Part shown: positions 47,350 to 60,299 of the stretch, one piece after another | How positions within the stretch are numbered: the first letter of the stretch is position 1 | Layout of the letters: every line of letters starts with the position of its first letter | Program-made: the position numbers and the translations under genes | NCBI GenBank assembly: GCA_019671005.1 | Contig: CM033744.1 | Location: 38,938,022-39,002,021 of the forward strand | Source of the DNA: Hibiscus mutabilis | Taxonomy: Eukaryota; Streptophyta; Magnoliopsida; Malvales; Malvaceae | DNA length: 64,000 nt | Direction: 5' to 3' | The notes under the pieces: generated by a model | The model's input: the letters and a program-made list of their open reading frames with translations, nothing else | Databases searched by the model: none | What the model was told of the DNA's origin: nothing

Positions 47350-49818
47350 TGTAACACCCTCTTCTCGGTTTGGTAGAGACTCGGGTCAGAGATGTCACCG
47401 ATGATCAATGTTGGTAACTGTACAGTGAAATATGATGTTTAATGTTCTATAATTCGATCAATGAATGTCATTATTCTAATGTTAAAATAAATATAACTCT
47501 AAGGTAGTCATTTAATTAATCAATTTATTAGTATGGGTTCAAATGCAATGTAATTAAAGTTTAGGGACCAAAATATAAAATTTAAACAATGGAGGTCCTT
47601 ACTAGTAATTAATAGTACTAATATTAAATTAAAATCATAATATACATGTATGCCAAATTTCACTAAGGTTTGAGGTCTACATCATGCTCAATTAACCATA
47701 CCAATATTTAGGACTATTTTATTTAAAGTTCACATAACCAGTTTAGGCCAATAACATAATTACCTACCTTGATATCGGTACTCGAGAAGCCGTATCGATA
47801 CGCTTGACTATTATTTGCTTTGTGATTAATGTGGGTATTAGTACAAAATCGCCCGTATCGATACACAATGCAACCTCAAATTTCAGTAGCAAAATTCAGT
47901 ATCGGTATAGACTAAGTTGTACCGGTACCAGGCTGAGATTGAAATTAAGTATCGATACGAGGTCAACTCGTACCGGTACCCCAGCTATAGGCCAAATTCC
48001 AGGTGAAATTTCGTACTGATACTCTTGGTACCGTATCGGTACCCCTTTAACCATTTGGTCCAAATATGCCCACCAGTACCGATACGTACCTGTCTGTATC
48101 GGTACGCCCTGTTCTTGAATTTTATAATTTGCTAGTTTTTGCATCATTTACCTAACCAAAACACGCTCAATGACTTCCTAATCTATATCTATGAATTCTA
48201 ATATGTCTCATTTTAACCATGTATGATACTCATGCCTCATTTTAACCTTTTTAGCAATGTTTAAGTTATAAGAGTACCATTTTAACCACATATGCAAACT
48301 CAAATACCATTCTAAAACCCAAAACATGTCATATATGCATACATAATATTACATATATCCAACCAAGTTCATTATGTCAAACAAGACATAGTGAGGTATA
48401 GAACCTAAAAATGTATGCAATGAACTATGTTAGGCTTACTTAGCCTAGTGAGGTAGTTATCAACAATAACAAACTATAAAGTAATGCATGCCAATGAGTC
48501 CGATACTATATAAATTAATGTAAAACCATGTTTAAGCATATGGAACAAGCATCAAGCTTGATTTAACTATGTAAATGCAAAGTATAAATCACAAATAATT
48601 TCGATGTTCATATTTTTTGGATCGAAGTAACCGATGGATACGCGAATTTTCATCTAACATCGACAAGCTTAAGTATTCAATAAACGGTCTATCCCTCCAC
48701 ATTGCCAATGACCAAAGCACATACATCCCGCCAACATCGCCAATAAGGGTCTCAACCCAAGGACCGTATGCCACCCGTACATGAGCTCAATGAATTCTAT
48801 GGCATGGCAATTGTATCCAATGTATACTAGTATTCAAGGATTCAATATATATATATAAGCAAATAATATTCATATAAATCGATGCTTACCTTGTTTAATG
48901 TTGTCAATATCAATAATAAATATAGCATTTAACCTACCAATGCTTACCCCAATGATGAACAATGCTTACCACAATAATGGACAATGCAAAAGGATGGAAC
49001 CTAGCCATTCTCATGACACAACTACACTCACCGATAATTTCGAAGCTATTAGGGCTCTCGGATTACGATTCCTTTGTTAAGGGTCTTGGAAGGAGTTGGT
49101 GAATCCTCTCCACCAATGGGTTGAACTATATAGAAAAATAAATGAAAAATTATCAAAAAATCATTTTTAGGGATTCAATAGTTATAAAAAATATCTATAG
49201 ATAAAAACATAACATATAAGCTTAAGAATCCATGGGAATTGGTTAGGGTTTCAATAGGCTTGATTTCATAATTTTTCCATGATGAAATCAATAAGAAATC
49301 AATGGGCTTTCCTTGCTTGATTGATAGAAACTAAACCAAAAAAATTAAAGCTTGAATAAAGCTCTAATGGAGGTGTTTGCTTGTTCAATAGGAGGAAAAA
49401 AAAATGAAGAGGTGCTAGCTTAAAGCTGCGATAAGTTTCCTATCTTTTCTTTTTCCTTTTTTTTCCTATAGCAATTTCAATTGAACAAATCCAATGGTGA
49501 GGGAATCTCCCCTTCAAAGTCCACGTGTAGTGGTGATTAATCCCTTGGGGTTACTCACTCAATTAGTCCTCTAACTTTCCACTCTTTACACTTTAGCCAT
49601 CTAAGACTCAATCTTTACATTTTAATCACTATGCAATGTTCCTTAAGTTTTCATTACTTGCAATGTAGCTCAATGTCAATGACAATTTTTAAATATTTAT
49701 CAATACATGTGAAATTAACCACATGGTCAATGGTCAACAATCATTTTGACTTGTTGAAATTTAAATTTCCGATCACCAAAATTTGATTCTTAAATAAGCT
49801 AATTTTAGGGGTATTACA
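47350..49818. mobile_element. Second solo LTR
   Basis: It begins TGTAACACCCTC and ends AGGGGTATTACA, and is flanked by ATAGT (47345-47349) and GTAGT (49819-49823), a one-mismatch 5-bp duplication. It is 2469 bp with no retroviral protein. It carries a GTACCGGTAC/GTATCGATAC palindrome cluster at 47770-48110, linking it to the element at 41485. Confidence 0.6.
47770..48110. repeat. GTACCGGTAC palindrome cluster, second LTR
   Basis: About thirteen variants (GATATCGGTACTC, GTATCGATACG, GTACCGGTACC) in 340 bp, with the same motif style and spacing as 42240-42760. Confidence 0.6.
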
Positions 49819-49964
49819 GTAGTGTAGTGTGATAAAAAATGCCGTATAACAAAAAATATAAAATATTTTTGAAAAGAGAAAATGTAAAACAAATGCAAGT
49901 TATAAGAATTCTTTCTAAAATTCTAAAAAATAGTATTAATTATCTAAAGTGTTATATTTTGATA

Positions 49965-50125
49965 CACAAGTCGAGTAAAAAATTACATAATCATTCATAT
50001 TTAAATTATAAAATCTAAAGCATAAATTTTTAACCCTACACCCTAAATCATAAACTCTAAACTCTAATCTTCAATTCTAAACCTTAAACCCATAAACCCT
50101 AAACCACAACCCAAACCTTAAAATT
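49965..50125. repeat. Repeat with telomere-like tract, family A copy 2
   Basis: TTTTGATACACAAGTCGAG, then CATATTTAAATTATAAAAT, then degenerate CCCTAAA repeats, collinear with 21585-21790. Confidence 0.5.
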
Positions 50126-50410
50126 GAAAAACTTGTCAACAATCTCTAGAGCAAGTGGTTAAAGCTCTCAATTGACACCCTCTTCAGTCCCTCTCCCCTA
50201 AGTTGTGAGTTCAAAACCCATTAGGAGCAAATTTCTCCTTCTCCCTCCCCTAAATTTAATTCGATTTTTCATCTCTCGATAATCATACGACACTACCGGA
50301 ACGTCCAACCATGATTGAAGAAAGTTTTGTTAGAATGTGGGTGGATGAGGTTTTCACGGACCACCCCCCGTCGTCTCCTATTTTTTTGCATGCATGGTAT
50401 TTACCATGTT

Positions 50411-50801
50411 GTAGGGATGACAAAACTATTCGATCCCGTCGAGCCCCAATCCAATTCGATAGGAATTGTTTTTTATTTTTAAAAAATAGGGGTCGAGTCG
50501 GATTCGATTCTAGGATGAACATTTTTTGATTTGACTTGATTTATTTATAACTATATGTATATATTTTTATATTATATTTAATATTTTTATTAAAATTTTC
50601 AAAGCGGATTGAGTTTAGTCAATTTTTTGTTAAAATTTTAAGATAAAATCAGAATCGGATTAGTTTTTATTATATTAAGTCAAGATCGAATTATTAATAA
50701 AATATATTAAACTTGAATCGAGTCGAGATCAAATCAAAATTTTAAAATTTCAAGTAGAGGTCAGACAACCAAAAATCTACCCTGCCGCGTTGCCATCCTA
50801 C
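50411..50801. mobile_element. GTAGGGATGACAA-ended MITE
   Basis: Ends GTAGGGATGACAAAACTA and TTGCCATCCTAC are inverted. The interior has GAATCGGAT / GAGTCGGATTCGATTC and AT-rich sequence. No clear target duplication. Confidence 0.5.
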
Positions 50802-51136
50802 TCTGTTGCCTAAGCTGTTATCTCCTTTGTATTTCGCAATAATGAAATGAAAAACCTAGTTGGATCCTTGAAAAAAATAAAAAAAACACCAACTTTAAGA
50901 AACCAACGGCAGAGCACCACTTGTCGAGTTCATGTGTTTAACCTTATCTGAGAATAGAATAGTAAATGTGGGGGAGGGAATGACACACGCCAATGTTAAA
51001 GTTTGTATATGATAAAAATATAAAGGTAAAGTATCACGTGCGCTTTGTGACCTCTCCTTTTGCTCACGAGAATCATTACCTAATCAATACATAAGGAGTA
51101 ATATTCATAGGCATGGTTTTATTTTATTTATATCAA
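50802..51136. other. Intergenic, no gene
   Basis: Ordinary AT-rich sequence between the MITE and the tandem array. Nothing recognised. Confidence 0.45.
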
Positions 51137-52223
51137 GGTCTGGGAACGATCGATATTCTTATATATTAAGGGTAGTTTGATTTGTTGAAATATTAGAATG
51201 TTAAGGAACACAATTTTTTGGCATCAATTTTCAGCCACGTTTTCATTTTAGGGTGAACAACTTGATGCATGAAAGTTTGAAAGAATGAACCGATGACTTT
51301 AATAACTTAATCTTAGATAGAGCACAATGTTTGACTTGTTAGTTGTTATTGTTACATGACTAAATCACATTAATTACCGTTCGAACCCACCATGTGAGTA
51401 CGGGATGAACCCCGTTGTCTTTTTTTTATGCCTTCTCATTTTTTAAAGTTTTTCCCGATTAATCGGGATCGACATGCGTCACATACTTATTTTTAAATGG
51501 TCTGGGAACTATCGATATTCTTATATATTAAGGGTAGTTTGATTTGTTGAAATATTAGAATGTTAAGGAACACAATTTTTTGGCATCAATTTTCAGCCAC
51601 GTTTTCATTTTAGGGTGAACAACTTGATGCATGAAAGTTTGAAAGAATGAACCGATGACTTTAATAACTTAATCTTAGATAGAGCACAATGTTTGACTTG
51701 TTAGTTGTTATTGTTACATGACTAAATCACATTAATCACCGTTCGAACCCACCATGTGAGTACGGGATGAACCCCGTTGTCTTTTTTTTATGCCTTCTCA
51801 TTTTTTAAAGTTTTTCCCTGATTAATCAGGATCGACATGCGTCACATACTTATTTTTAAATGGTCTGGGAACTATCGATATTCTTATATATTAAGGGTAG
51901 TTTGATTTGTTGAAATATTAGAATGTTAAGGAACACAATTTTTTGGCATCAATTTTCAGCCACGTTTTCATTTTAGGGTGAACAACTTGATGCATGAAAG
52001 TTTGAAAGAATGAACCGATGACTTTAATAACTTAATCTTAGATAGAGCACAATGTTTGACTTGTTAGTTGTTATTGTTACATGACTAAATCACTTTAATC
52101 ACCGTTCGAACCCACCACGTGAGTACGGGATGAACCCCGTTGTCTTTTTTTTATGCCTTTTCATTTTTTCAAGGTTTTTCCCTGATTAATCAGGATCGAC
52201 CTGCGTCACATACTTATTTTTAG
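51137..52223. repeat. Three tandem 362-bp units
   Basis: Units start at 51137, 51499 and 51862, each with GGTCTGGGAAC. They are nearly identical, with only scattered substitutions and one- or two-base changes (for example CCCGATTAATCGGG in unit 1 and CCCTGATTAATCAGG in units 2 and 3). Each contains a reversed B-box-like CCGTTCGAACCCACC and ends with SINE-derived GCGTCACATACTTATTTTTA. Only the third unit continues into the rest of that SINE. Confidence 0.85.
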
Positions 52224-52316
52224 TAGGTGAGTCTCCAAAAAAAAAAATTTGTATACATAAAATTTTAAATTTAAACGATACTAAATTACTTATTACTTGA
52301 ACCAACTCAATAATTA
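52150..52316 (-). mobile_element. SINE copy 2, at the end of the tandem array
   Basis: The reverse of CTTGAACCAACTC (52287-52298) is the A-box-like start seen at 2798. The body back to about 52180 matches the 3' body of the SINE at 2794-2974. Its tail part is also present at the end of each 362-bp unit. Confidence 0.5.
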
Positions 52317-53010
52317 TGAACCCCATTGTCAATTGTCTCAAGGTGTCGGTTCCAAGGTAGTAAGGTCAAGGAAAGATCAAAACACACACGTAGGAGCGAC
52401 AGTGTGAGTGGGAAACATTACATATTATTGCCCACTTAAGTGTTATCCACAAGATAGGTAAATTTCTTCTGTTACTGTGGGTTACTAGACACTGTTGAAG
52501 CTGGTATAGGCAGGCAACAGCACACAGTTTTAGAGGAAGACGACGATGATATTGATAATGTCTGGGTTTTAATCAAGACCACACATTTGTTCCAAATGTC
52601 AAAGTGCAGATTTCTGTTGTTGCATGATTTCTTTTTTGACGCTACTTGCTCAAGAGCTTTTCATTCACGAATGGACACAACACTGTGCAACTGACATTTG
52701 TCAAAAGATCGTCTGAACTCTTAAAACTTTTCTCTTTCCTTTCAACTTATCACTTGCGTTTTTTTTTTTTGGGTAGTTTACTTGTTTAAATCCCTTTCTT
52801 AAATACAGCTACAATTTATTGATGATTAGGTCTAAAGAGATAAGACCTTAGGGAAGATTAAAATTTTAAATTCTAACGTGAAAAATTAAAAAGATCATCC
52901 CATATTGAATTTTTGTAAAATTCGATACAGATTAATCGGTAGTATGTTTAATAAAAAAACCACAGCTAAAACTTCTTGTAAGAGACTTGCTACTCATCGA
53001 TCATTCACTT
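52317..53010. other. Intergenic, no gene recognised
   Basis: GC content and texture are more gene-like around 52340-52740, but no frame shows a family motif on either strand. Confidence 0.4.
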
Positions 53011-53012
53011 AC

Positions 53013-53302
53013 CATGAAACCTTGGGGGTGCAACGTGTGCTGGAGCAGAGGGATCCATGGTCAAAATCAGAGTGCTGATTCCCAGTAAAATCATGTGAAG
53101 ATTTGCATTCATCATAAATTGATGAAACAGACCTCTTTAGATGAGTTGGCTTTTGTTTTTACTGCAGGACATGAAGTGTCCTACCATTAGCCATTTGAGC
53201 AACAACAGACAGTAAAATGTGACCACCATATTCACCAGCTCACACAGATGAAAGATGGGTTATCCATTGCTTGTGTACTGGTCGGTATAGTTGTCGGCCA
53301 CC
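53013..53302 (-). pseudogene. Decayed coding fragment of unknown family
   Basis: On the minus strand, 53302-53164 reads as a coherent protein segment (GRQLYRPVHKQWITHLSSV, then a TGA, then AGEYGGHILLSVVAQMANG) ending in a stop. Further on, 53058-53013 has ATG and 15 codons (MDPSAPAHVAPPRFH) followed by a GTAAGTG donor. The protein-like composition suggests an old gene piece. I do not recognise the family and the two parts may be unrelated. Confidence 0.3.
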
Positions 53303-53994
53303 AAGAACTGGGGCCGGAGCCGAAGACCAAATTAGGTTATCAAACTTGTATCTAGTCACTTAATCAGTGTTTAGGTGAAGTGGTATGTTGATGGTTCAGT
53401 ACATCAGTTTAGCCAAAGGTAACCAGGAAAACTTTTCATTCTATTTTGCTTTGCCTAGCACCATATGGGACTGGGAAGTCTCTTTTCAGTGGCATCAAAA
53501 ACACTTTTTATCAATAGACTTTGTGGAATACTTGCGGTCCTGAAGTGACTCGAAGCGGAATCCGAGGTCAACAAATTGGTCCATATAATTATTCTTAAAC
53601 GATAACATTCAACAAGTATCGAATTCTAATGAAGGCATGTGCAGGTTGTAAAATGGTCATCATAAATAGCATTGTTATTGTCATTCATCACTATGCATTC
53701 CAGTATCTCGGTATAATTTTTGGGTTCGAACAAAAAAAAAGATAATTATTTGGGCAGCTACACAAATAATGTTGTACACTATTTCTTCCCATAATCACAC
53801 CTGGAATTACTAGGCTAACATAATTGTGTATATTCTCTAAATGAATAACACAATGTAGCAACTTAGGTTTCCTTTTGAGGATTGTTGATTGGAACTCTTC
53901 AGTCCCTCGGTATGAAGCAACTTTATAGTCTTCTGAAATCTTAATCTTAGCTTTTGAGTGTTTTATCCCCAAATAAATAACCTGTTCGTGTGGT

Positions 53995-56900
53995 TTATTC
54001 ATCGTCGGAGGTGCTGTTTCCTTTGCTACCAACCCAATACTGTTTAACTGCAACTAGTATCTTCTCCGGCACAAGGGGACCGTCCTCGTGATCATTCATC
54101 TTGGTGTCCCATCTCATGCCTCCGGCAATTTTCCTCACCTTGTTTAGAACATCAACATCATCCCGGAAGATAATAGACCCTTCAGGCCGCAAAATGCGAT
54201 CCATTTCCAGAAGGATGTCTTCAAAGCTACACCTGTATGGTCATTTCCAGAAGAATGTATTTAGTGCATAAAAAGACTTTCTATTCCACATAGTCCCACT
54301 GAAGTATAACTCTTCACTTCATCAAAATTAACATTTATTATCATTTAATTTTAGAAGACTTAAATGATGTAACACGGTTACAGAGGATATGTATTGAATT
54401 ATACGTTGAACGACTTTGACTACTTTGATTCCTAAAAAAACATGGCACACTAGAAAAGATGGATAAAAGACTTACTTGTTTTGGTACAAGCTAAAGACAC
54501 CATTAGCATGGATAAGGTCATACGTTCTTGGGTATGTAGAGAAACCTTCACACCTGCAATACGTAAGAAATGAAAATGTCACCGAGTCAGGGGGTTCATT
54601 TCTGAAGTTTCTAAAGTTACATGATACGGCCAATGACCTCAAGGCTCAAACTGTCAAACAAGTCCAACATCATGATGGAACCGGTTGTTAACGAATTATG
54701 TCATTTCCACCGAGAATATATGAAGACTTCCTAAGAGAAGCCTTATAATCAAGTCTACTTTCCACAATATACAAATAATGGCGTTGCATTTAGGATGACA
54801 AAAAAGGAAACCCAATAGTTACAGAGCATATAGAAGATCGATTGAGACATACCAGTCATGATATATTCCTATGAGACCTCTCTCGTAGACAACACCTAAG
54901 GTGTCCTTAGAAATTGTGGGTACCACATTCATCACCCAAGACTTTGGTGATTCCAGAGCCGCCGCAAATCCTCCGAGACCAGCATTCACATCCATCACAT
55001 TTCTGTATCTTGTAGTACCAATCAATCTATTTATCCTTTTGTAAGCATTTACATGCTTCTTCCAAAGCTTATTGTCCTCTTGGTAAGATTCAGGCGAGAC
55101 CCCCTCAATAAGTCCTTTGGATATCCGAGGAGGGACAGCAAAAAGCCTAGCTGGGAATTTCTTCAATTCCCCTCCTGCCACTTCACTTGCACTACTGACT
55201 TTAGGGAATGGGGTTACACATGTTTCCATGTTCTTGTACCTAAAACATGCCAAAGGAGAAAGAAATTAAGTGGCAATAAAAAAATAAAATCAGAATAACT
55301 CGAGAAATAAACGAGCCAGGAGTGGAAATGATGTTTTAAAGCAATGATGAAACAGCAAAGTTCTTATTGACTGGAAAATCAATATCGATTAGAAAATGCA
55401 AACGTAAATAAATGAAACTGTTGCACAAGTTAACTCACCAAACATCATCTGCATCCCTTGGTTTACACATATTGGCAGAATTCCTGCGGCAGGATCTGTC
55501 ATTAACTTTTTTCCTCCATATAGCAATATCTCCCTTCTCATATTTTTTCTCCCAGCAAAGACGTTCCGCTAACTCTTCAATCTTTCTTTGCTCAGCCTTA
55601 AGATCTTCCTTAGATCGCTTCCAAACTTGGTAGTAGGTCTTCCAATTGAGTGGAGGGCCAGACAAGACCCAGTATCCACCAGGCCTTAGGACTCTATCAA
55701 CTTCCATCAAGTACATCCCATCTGAATAAAACGGGAACACATATAAAAAGGTTATCAAATTCCTGGTACTGTTAAAGTCCAATGTTTTTTTTATCATTTA
55801 ATCCCGATCTCTAACCATACTTGGATAATTAATTGTAGCAGAAAAGAGGGATGAAAGAGAACAGAAGTATTACACAATTTCACAGCTAGCATGTTCAGTA
55901 CTACAACTTACCATTTGCAGTCCAAGGTATTAGGCATCGAGAACACTGAGCCATATCAAATGCTCTTGATGGATATGGAAGATTTATAGATCCAAGAACA
56001 CCAATAACAGCAGGCACACCTCGCTCCAGTGCAAATTGTACCTGTGCTTCATGATTGTCCCGGGGTGCAAAAGACATAGCCAGAACATTTCTCTTCAACA
56101 TGTACGCACCCCAACTTGCAACCTACGATAAGATTGGTTATATTAATGCAGGTAGTTTATACTGAATAAAAATGCCAAAGTAGATGCTCTGATGATGATT
56201 GTAAGCATAAAGACATAAAAGAGTATTCTATACAGGCAGGCTGTGTTCAATAAGACAGAGCTCCAATAGCAAAAAGAGTATCTGTGATTACTAAAACGTA
56301 ACAAACGATGAAAGTAGAACTTATAAGAGAGTGGAGATTCATCAGCAACAACTTCTACGATCCTAATTCTCCTAAATCTATTAACCCACAATTCCCTTCC
56401 TGTGGGACATAACATATACGGGGAGGCCTTATCAAGTGAAGAATATGTCTACTCTCTTTTTCAGATGATGCGAGGGCTTGAGGCACAGATATATGTTGTT
56501 TTCTCTATAAAAAGAAAGTGGTAGCCCCGCTGATTGAATATACCCTCACTATGGTCTATCCATTGACTAAAGACCATGCTCATATACACTATTTTATGGG
56601 ATTCAAATATTCAAAGCAATTAATAAGGCCACAGTTTGGATAAGTATAAAATCAATAACGATAAGTAAACTGCTTTGTTAAATTACTAAACATCCTCCAA
56701 CAATCAATCCGAAGAAAGCACATGCATAATGGCATCATAAATTCTTAAAAAAACTGTATAACAGATTCTTGAAAATAACATACTCCACAACCGGTATCCA
56801 ATGCTGTTCTGACAGAACCATCTGCTATCGGGATGATTGATGCAAGCTCATCAATATAGGCATCTGCACCTTGAGGGAACATAGTTCCTCCACCCGGAAA

Positions 56901-57423
56901 TTTAAACACGTTCCCTTTGAACTGCACCCAGTTCTGAACAGCCTTCTCAACTGTCAGGCTTTTATGAGGAACATTAGCATAATGGACATAGTCACGACTC
57001 TTTGGCCATTCAAATGGTGTCATATACCCTTTGGGTGCTGGGATGAGACAGTGTAGCTTTTCTTCTTGAGGAGGGCAGTGTCTTTCCCGGTAAATCATGT
57101 TATCCCTAGGAAACTTCATGGCACGGTCTTGCTCTTGGCAAGGGGTGTAATCAGTGTATTTTACATTGCATGGCTTAAACACCTGAGCTTTTGGTTTGGA
57201 AGGCTCAACAATCTCTACATCATTGTGGTGTTTCAAAGTTCAAATTTGTCAAGATGTTGCAGTCTGTCTGCTTGGTCACCTCCAATGCTATGCTATCTCC
57301 TTTGCCGAAACCACTTCTCTGCCATGCTCCCAGAATGTAAAAGAAACCGCACAAAGCAATCACAACAAATATAGATAGCGGGCTCCGTTTTTTGTTGCCT
57401 GATGGATTGTTCTTGGAATCCAT
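53995..57423 (-). CDS. PMT2: PMT2/PMT14-type putative methyltransferase, frameshifted in exon 1
   Basis: Family: QUA2/PMT (DUF248) Golgi type II membrane proteins, putative SAM methyltransferases acting on pectin. Exons on the minus strand: 57423-56784, 56122-55912, 55721-55439, 55239-54853, 54553-54476, 54232-53995, all GT-AG. Residues about 16-34 form the single membrane anchor (IFVVIALCGFFYILGAW). Motifs: YTPCQEQDRAMKFPRDNM, ALDTGCG followed by VASWGAY, MEVDRVLRPGGYW, and RNVMDVNAGLGG. The end is GPLVPEKILVAVKQYWVGS. Near 57224-57236 the frame breaks: NFETP runs into TGA, while the frame two bases away continues HHNDVEIVEPS. Exon 1 is 640 nt. Two more would make 642 and give a normal 612-residue protein, so a CA slip in a CACAC run is likely. 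As written, translation stops after 67 residues. It may be a pseudogene or a sequence error. Confidence 0.85.
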
Positions 57424-58309
57424 GGTTAGACTGATTCCCCAAAGCGAACTGTAAGAAAAAGTAAGTTAGGAAATTATTATTTTCCACAGATAAACAAGGC
57501 GAAGTTAGAGAAGCATATCGCAACATGTAAAAGAAACTAGTTCTAGAATTTCAATTGCACAAATGTTAATAATGACAAAGTACATTTGCTTCAACCAATA
57601 ACTACCAAATCTAATATTCTCAAAATCCTTTGAGTTGAGATCAATTCTAATCTCAAGAAATAAATTAATTAATTAATTCGAGTTTCAACTTTGCAGCTGA
57701 TAACTTTTCGAAATATCCAAACCCAACTAAAACAAAGGATTTCATGTGAAGCTCATTATCGGCAGTTTGGTATCTTCAAACTTGAATGGCCTCAATATAT
57801 GATACACACACAAATATAAACCTATGTATAATGTAAAATTTTGAGCATTTGAAACTTTTAACAGAAAGAGCAGTGAAACCCAAACGAGTCAAGAACTTAG
57901 CAATACAAGTAAAGTTTTACTTTTTTTTTTTCCTTTGAAAGCTCCTAGACTAACTCACTGCACTTCCTACAAGCTAAAAGTTCATTTACACTTACTGATC
58001 TACTAGAAACAGCCAAGATTTGCAACCTCAACAGTAATACCAAAAGAGCTTGTATGAATCTCCATAAACCCTCAGAAATCAACTAAAAAGCAGGCATTTC
58101 AATCAAACTGATCTTAACAAATTCACATTATCTTTCAGCTGAAAACACAGAAAAAAGAATAGAAGGTAAACTGAACGAGATAGATCCATTAATTAAAAGA
58201 AACAGCATTTGTTAGGTCTATGCAGAACAAAGGGGAACAATGGAAGTAGCATAAAAAAGCAAAGAACTTTGAAGTAAAAAAAAAAAGAAATATGGATCAA
58301 AGGAAAATA

Positions 58310-58430
58310 CCCAGAAGAAAAGAAGAGCTCCAAAGCAGAGCCCTTTTGGTTGAACAACCGAGTCTAGATCTCTGTAGTACAAAATGAGTGGAGAGCACTA
58401 ACTATAGTGAGAGAAAGTAAAGATTAATAA
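58310..58430 (-). promoter_or_regulatory. Probable PMT 5' UTR exon with leader intron
   Basis: On the minus strand, C/T-rich leader sequence ends CTTCTTTTCTTCTGG followed by a GTATTTT donor at about 58311. The acceptor would lie shortly before the ATG at 57423. Leader introns are common in this family. Inference from base composition and donor only. Confidence 0.35.
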
Positions 58431-58699
58431 TAAAAGAGATTAGCTTTACAGTGAAGGGAGTGTCTTTTGTTTTCTTACCAACAATTAAAAAGGTTAATTT
58501 ATGATATAACTCATGACTCACCTGCCGAGTTAGCTTCAACTGAGTTTGGAAGTAACTATCAAAAACAAAGAGTTTGGACGAGTTGAGGAAGGAGATGATG
58601 TACCTGTACTCTGCTCAATTTGATGTGTTTAGTAGCAAGACTTTCTACATTAGATTAATTTTTAAAACTATAAATAATATTAAATAGGTTTAATTTTGA

Positions 58700-58935
58700 T
58701 ATACATGTGTAAAAGTTACACAAGTCTGTCTATTTTTACTATAAATCAAAATTAAATTTAAACCTTAAACTCTAAATTCTAAACACTAACTTTAAATTCT
58801 AAATCCTACAACCCAAACCCCTAAACTCTAAAACCTAAACTCCTAACCCCTAAAACTAAAAGGTCTATATAGTCCTAACCCCTAAAATTAAAAGGTTTGT
58901 ATAAACTAAAATTTACACAGACTGTGTATTAAAAT
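58700..58935. repeat. Repeat with telomere-like tract, family B
   Basis: Edges AAAGTTACACAAGTCTGTC and TTTACACAGACTGTGTATTAAAATTTT surround degenerate CCCTAAA repeats. Similar tails occur at 9690-9715 and 60500-60535. Confidence 0.5.
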
Positions 58936-60299
58936 TTTTCTCATATTAAATAAAAGTTTTTTTAAATAAACAAAACTTATTAAAATGATTTTTTAAATCC
59001 ATCATCAAAAATAAAATTTCTTAACTTTTATTTTCTATATTTTTCTTTGCTTATATTTATTAATTTATTTTTGCCTATTTAAAAAATTATCTTTTCCAAG
59101 AGTTAATAATAGCATTAAACACTTCAATCTAAAATCATTCCTAAATTTTAGGAAGAACTATCTCGTTGTACTTATCAAAATCACTTTTCTGAATTAATGT
59201 TAAAATACACCTTAAATATTGAGCAAAATTTACCATATATTTAAAATTATAACATAAGTCTAAGTCCCTTAAAAAAAAAAAACTCTCCGTCCCTGAACAT
59301 AATACTACATTAGCTTCACCTAATTTAAGTCAGATATGCATTCTTGCCGACACTAAATAGTTTAGATTTAATTACGAGTATAATTAAGATGATTTGGCAC
59401 ATAAAAAGTAGAAAATTAGTGATTCAGATTGAAACATGAATGTACCAACCAACATTTGCATCAGATTTTTGTTCTACTAAATATTAATTAGGCACGTCGG
59501 ATTGGACCCACTTCGTCACTATGACCGACAGCTGACGAGCATTACAAAAATGGAAACGGTGGGTTCTGATTATAATGCACATGCCCGCTTGGGACAGTGT
59601 GACCACTTCCTCCGGAATCTCTACTTAAACTAAGGCTACGTTTTTTTTTTTTGGTTGAATTTCCGTCACCAAAATGAACGTTTGTTCAAATTTTTTCGTT
59701 AAACAAGTGTCAATTAGGCACCCAAAGAACGTTTATTAATCATTTTTTCGCTCAAACGGGGTTTGCCCAAAACTAAATTTTTCAATTTCTGACAACGAAT
59801 ATTCAGCCTCAACGACCGTTTGCTCACAACAACTAAAAATAAAGCTTAAAAAACTTTGGTTAATCATATTTTACATTTATCTGGGTTTTTTAGGTTGTTT
59901 GGTGTGAGTAAAACTATACTTGATTAAAGAAAATTAAATTTGTCGATTGAATTCAACGTGAAAAAATTGAATCGATTTGAAAATATTTTAAATTAAATTT
60001 GAGTTATAAAATAAGAAGATGAATAATTCAAAAATTTTAATACTTAGTGGATTTCTTTTTAAGTTTGAGTCGAGCCCCATAATTTTTCTCAGTATATGTA
60101 TATCGCATATGAAACAAATATGAAGAAATATATATGTATATCATATATGGTTATAGAAAGTCTTTTAAATTGGAATCAATTAATACTATAACATTATAAT
60201 TATCTATAATTAAAATTGAACATAAACTCGAACAACTCGACTTGAACCAACTCGACTCAAAAAAATTTCAAATATAATTTGAGTTATAAAATGAGAAAA

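Noticed and set aside
51137..52223. CRISPR-like or LTR-pair interpretation of the direct repeats
   Set aside because: Units are adjacent 362-bp tandem copies without spacers, in a plant nuclear genome, and have no TG...CA ends.
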